Origin: Clostridia bacterium
Lineage (GTDB): Bacteria > Bacillota > Clostridia > Oscillospirales > Acutalibacteraceae
Assembly: GCA_900771185.1 (NCBI GenBank)
Contig: CAAGND010000135.1
Span: 1-5,200, forward strand
Direction of reading: 5' to 3'
DNA length: 5,200 bases
The position numbers and the translations under genes were made by a program. The first letter of the stretch is position 1, and each line of letters opens with the position of its first letter. The notes beneath the pieces are model-generated. The model worked only from the letters and a program-made list of their open reading frames with translations, ran no database searches and had not been told where the DNA came from. Shown here piece after piece: positions 4,296-5,200 of the stretch.

Positions 4296-5200
4296 TTAGC
4301 ATTTTTTTCGCCTATTATCAACCTCCAATATAAGCAGCGCACCCATGAACAGCATCGCCGCTGCGGCGGGAGCGGAAAAGGAGAAAGCGGCGGGAATCTG
4401 CTGTGCGGACGATGCGAACACCTGAACTGAGCGTGGAAACAGCCTGAGAAGTCCCTCGCAGATGAGTGCCGCCAAAGCCGAATTGACGGCACGGGCGCAT
4501 AGAAACTGAGGCATCGGCACCTTTGCCACTCTGACATAGCGCATCACCTGGCAGTGGACGCTGACCCCTCCCCATCCAAGTGCGGCCGCGAGAACCGGGA
4601 GACTTTTCAATTTCACGGCTCCCGCGCAGCCCTTAGTCACCTCAAGCAGGCAGCCGAGCAGGATATCCGTGCTCTCGCTCAGTCCGAGAAGCGGCACATA
4701 TTCGAGTAGACATGAAAACAGCAGCACCCACGCGCATATTGATACAGTCGAGGCGGTTCCCTGAGATACGGCGGCAGGCAGGGCATCACTTAACGGCTCC
4801 GGGCGCACACATATCAAAGCGTCGGCATCCGTATTTTTCTCCTTTTGCGGCATGAATCTCGTGAGAATTCCCACCGTGAGGCTCGCCGCAGTCAGCGAGC
4901 AGAACAGCAGTACTCCCGCCCCCGCGCTCCCCAACATCCCCGCTCCGACCGCGCCGATGACAAACGCCGGGCCGGCATTGACGCAGAACAGCATAAGCCG
5001 TCCCGCCTCATCCCTGTTGAACGTGCCGTTTTCAAGAAGCTGCGCCGCCATTGACGCGCCCACCGGAAAGCCCCCGCAAAGACCCATAATCATCACGCCG
5101 CCCGCCTCACCGGGCAACGCAAATATCCGCCTTGTTATCGGCGAGAGCCATTTTCCGAGCGTGCTGCAAAGACCGCTTCTGACAAAAAATGACGAGAGCA
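4296..5200 (-). CDS. ylbJ: Sporulation integral membrane protein YlbJ/SpoVV (dipicolinic acid transport), 5' end beyond window
   Basis: 300 residues plus the stop are visible. The frame is open to the right edge, so a TTG at 5117 is internal rather than the start, and about 100 N-terminal residues are missing relative to a family length near 400. The stretch LPGEAGGVMIMGLCGGFPVGA (about 28-48 of the fragment) and EAGRLMLFCVNAGPAFVIGAVGAGML match the Gly-rich nucleoside-recognition/gate core of YlbJ. Several hydrophobic helices follow (AGVLLFCSLTAASLTVGIL, ICAWVLLFSCLLEYVPLLGL, AAAAMLFMGALLILEV), broken by a hydrophilic loop around MPQKEKNTDADA. In Bacillus the homologue SpoVV is made in the mother cell under sigma-E and moves dipicolinic acid across the outer forespore membrane; that role is taken from family knowledge. 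The C-terminus is basic (DNRRKKC). It is followed by a palindromic element instead of a classic terminator. Confidence 0.88.
   Translation of the reverse strand, partial: LSSFFVRSGLCSTLGKWLSPITRRIFALPGEAGGVMIMGLCGGFPVGASMAAQLLENGTFNRDEAGRLMLFCVNAGPAFVIGAVGAGMLGSAGAGVLLFCSLTAASLTVGILTRFMPQKEKNTDADALICVRPEPLSDALPAAVSQGTASTVSICAWVLLFSCLLEYVPLLGLSESTDILLGCLLEVTKGCAGAVKLKSLPVLAAALGWGGVSVHCQVMRYVRVAKVPMPQFLCARAVNSALAALICEGLLRLFPRSVQVFASSAQQIPAAFSFSAPAAAAMLFMGALLILEVDNRRKKC

Noticed and set aside
4296..5117. TTG at 5117 as start of the YlbJ protein
   Set aside because: The same frame stays open to the window edge, and the preceding residues continue the conserved protein, so the real start lies outside.

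Overview
The window looks like chromosomal DNA of an anaerobic, endospore-forming Clostridia member, probably of the Oscillospiraceae/Ruminococcaceae type. The reasons are a YlbJ/SpoVV-type sporulation membrane protein, an archaeal-type aspartyl-tRNA synthetase of the kind many Clostridia carry, an iron-dependent alcohol dehydrogenase typical of fermenters, and a moderate-GC intergenic region packed with short palindromic repeats. Genus-level placement is inference only.

Layout. (1) 1-1229, minus strand: archaeal-type aspartyl-tRNA synthetase, cut by the left edge just before class II motif 3. It has a clear sigma-A-like promoter and a hairpin followed by a T-run in its leader. (2) 1230-1545: divergent intergenic region. 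(3) 1546-1680, plus strand: a 44-residue protein made almost only of Asn and Gln (34 of 44 residues). It has a good ribosome binding site and, further upstream, a sigma-G/sigma-F-like promoter candidate. A 13-14 bp hairpin at about 1730-1763 terminates this gene and probably also the convergent dehydrogenase gene. (4) 1780-2985, minus strand: complete iron-containing alcohol dehydrogenase with its own promoter. (5) 3069-3287, minus strand: a 72-residue four-cysteine protein of unknown function. (6) About 3290-4295: roughly 1 kb with no credible protein gene. It holds several families of short repeats and palindromes, including a tail-to-tail inverted pair, a pair of elements sharing a GTACaaagGTAC core, and a GC-rich stretch folding into a series of stem-loops. 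(7) 4296-5200, minus strand: C-terminal three quarters of YlbJ/SpoVV, cut by the right edge.

The genes do not form one obvious pathway. Two point to sporulation: ylbJ/spoVV (dipicolinic acid movement into the forespore, by family knowledge) and, more speculatively, the Asn/Gln-rich peptide, whose composition and candidate promoter would fit a forespore protein. The synthetase is housekeeping, and the alcohol dehydrogenase fits fermentative NAD(P)H disposal. The most unusual items are the Asn/Gln-rich micro-protein and the repeat-laden 1 kb gap.
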